In this document: positions 6,441 through 7,405 of the stretch, piece after piece
Position numbering within the stretch: the stretch's first letter is position 1
Layout of the letters: each line of letters opens with the position of its first letter
NCBI GenBank assembly: GCA_903939355.1
Contig: CAJAHC010000037.1
Span: 1-7,405 of the forward strand
Origin: an uncultured Methylococcaceae bacterium
GTDB taxonomy: Bacteria; Pseudomonadota; Gammaproteobacteria; Methylococcales; Methylomonadaceae
Reading direction: 5' to 3'
Length of the DNA: 7,405 bases
Made by a program: the position numbers and the translations under genes
The notes under the pieces: generated by a model
What the model was told of the DNA's origin: nothing
Seen by the model: the letters and a program-made list of their open reading frames with translations, nothing else
Database searches by the model: none

Positions 6441-7274
6441 ATGGAATCACCATTATTAGATCTAGGCTGGCCCAGCTATCAACAAATTACAGTTGATCGC
6501 TGGAAGGGAAAGTTATATGAAAGGAGGGAAGATTTTATTGCAGAAGAGGTCCCTATTTCTTTAATATACAACCAGATTCCCCATGTAGTTATGCTGGCAA
6601 CTCCAACTAACCTAGAGGAGTTTGCTTTAGGTTTTAGTATTACCGAAGGTATTATTAAAAGTCCACACGAATTATTATCTGCCCGAGTTTATAACCGTTC
6701 CAATGGCATAGAAGTTCAGCTAAAGATTCCAAAGCATCGTTTTGATTGTCTATCAGATAAGGGGCGTAATTTAACCGGACGAACAGGCTGTGGACTATGT
6801 GGTGCAAGTACTTTACAACAAGCCATTAGGCAACCTAATGCTGTAAATGGTGAATTAAGTGTGTCTGCGGAAGATTTACGCTCTGCATTATTTGACATAG
6901 GTAACCACCAAAAATTAAATCATATTACCGGAGCAGTTCATGCTGCAGCTTGGGTAGTCCCTGGACAAGGTATTTCAGATATTAGAGAAGATGTTGGGCG
7001 ACACAATGCGCTGGATAAATTGATCGGTTGTTTATTGCGTAACAATAAAGATTTATCATCTGGTTTTATAATTATTACTAGTCGAGCCAGCTATGAAATG
7101 GTTCAGAAAACAGCTTGGGTAGGAATTAGTCTTCTTGCAGCGATTTCCGCGCCTACTGGATTAGCAATACGCCTGGCTAATGAAACAGGCCTTACCTTAA
7201 TCGGTTTTGCTCGCGATGATCAACATGTGGTTTATACTCATCCTCGGCGCTTAACCCATAACAACTATCGTTGA
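6441..7274 (+). CDS. fdsC: Formate dehydrogenase maturation protein FdsC/FdhD family
   Basis: The 277-residue product belongs to the FdhD family. In Escherichia coli FdhD takes sulfur from the desulfurase IscS and passes it to the bis-MGD cofactor of formate dehydrogenase; FdsC binds and delivers the cofactor for the soluble Fds enzyme. Conserved stretches are present in order: EEVPISLIYN (35-44), TPTNLEEFALGF (54-65) with EGII following, the cysteine motif GCGLCG with Cys117 and Cys120, the DVGRHNALDKLIG block (184-196), and the C-terminal SRASYEMVQK (214-223) with AISAPTGLAI. Length agrees with the family. The ATG at 6441 has only a modest upstream GAGAG (6425-6429). The next gene, fdsD, follows after 6 bp. 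The family is certain; the name fdsC instead of fdhD rests on its place between fdsA and fdsD. Confidence 0.93.
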   Translation: MESPLLDLGWPSYQQITVDRWKGKLYERREDFIAEEVPISLIYNQIPHVVMLATPTNLEEFALGFSITEGIIKSPHELLSARVYNRSNGIEVQLKIPKHRFDCLSDKGRNLTGRTGCGLCGASTLQQAIRQPNAVNGELSVSAEDLRSALFDIGNHQKLNHITGAVHAAAWVVPGQGISDIREDVGRHNALDKLIGCLLRNNKDLSSGFIIITSRASYEMVQKTAWVGISLLAAISAPTGLAIRLANETGLTLIGFARDDQHVVYTHPRRLTHNNYR

Positions 7275-7280
7275 TCAACA

Positions 7281-7405
7281 ATGAAAATTAAAACACTGAT
7301 CAGAATGGCCAATGATATTGGCAATTTTTTTAATGCTGAAAGTAATAAAGAAATTGCTGCAGAAGGCGTAAAAAAACATATTTTAAGATCGTGGGATCCC
7401 AGAAT
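7281..7405 (+). CDS. fdsD: Formate dehydrogenase delta subunit, N-terminal part
   Basis: The window ends after 41 codons and two bases of the next, so the gene is cut by the window edge. The visible protein starts MKIKTLIRMANDIGNFF and continues to a WDPR motif. That matches the FdsD pattern of a short helical protein with an L-x-R-MANxIG-x-FF start and a later W-(D/E)-PR. FdsD is a small subunit of about 70-80 residues, present in the FdsABGD complex of Rhodobacter capsulatus and needed for active enzyme. It follows fdsC by 6 bp without a recognisable ribosome-binding site, so translational coupling is likely. The stop codon, and any further genes, lie outside the window. Confidence 0.85.
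   Translation, partial: MKIKTLIRMANDIGNFFNAESNKEIAAEGVKKHILRSWDPR

Noticed and set aside
1..7405. CRISPR array, tRNA, rRNA, transposon or defence system
   Set aside because: No regularly spaced repeats, tRNA-like cloverleaf, transposase gene or terminal inverted repeats were seen; the content is housekeeping and C1 metabolism.

Overview
The window is a stretch of a low-GC (AT-rich intergenic DNA) proteobacterial chromosome, most likely from a gammaproteobacterium. A methylotroph or methanotroph would fit, because a soluble NAD-linked formate dehydrogenase is the last step of C1 oxidation there. That placement is inference from gene content and protein style, not proof. All genes that can be supported lie on the + strand.

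Layout. Bases 1-576 hold the 3' part of an outer-membrane beta-barrel gene of the 'MetA-pathway of phenol degradation' type. Bases 577-860 hold a near-consensus sigma70 promoter (674-702) and a long, AU-rich leader of about 150 nt, leading to a 66-residue cold-shock protein gene (861-1061). A 12-bp perfect stem-loop follows it (1071-1109). Bases 1110-1406 are non-coding and contain a poly-C tract, a good extended -10 promoter (1306-1334) and two short dyads. From 1407 to the window end runs an fds operon for the cytosolic NAD-dependent molybdenum formate dehydrogenase: fdsG (1407-1883), fdsB (1880-3433, interrupted), fdsA (3455-6307), fdsC/fdhD (6441-7274) and the first 41 codons of fdsD (7281 to the edge).

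How the genes work together. FdsA oxidises formate to CO2 at a bis-MGD molybdenum centre with a cysteine ligand. Electrons pass along its iron-sulfur clusters to the FdsB/FdsG diaphorase module, where FMN in FdsB reduces NAD+. FdsC matures and sulfurates the molybdenum cofactor, and FdsD is a small accessory subunit needed for an active complex. The gene order GBACD is the usual one.

The main oddity is fdsB. Its expected start (ATG 1880, overlapping the fdsG stop, with an AGGAG ribosome-binding site) opens a frame that hits TAA at codon 28 (1961-1963). The same frame then continues for 490 sense codons of clear FdsB sequence. As written, this is a nonsense-interrupted gene whose reading frame is otherwise intact. 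It may be a recent mutation, a sequence error or, least likely, a recoded or re-initiated gene. No new system is evident; the remaining observations concern regulation of the csp and fds genes.
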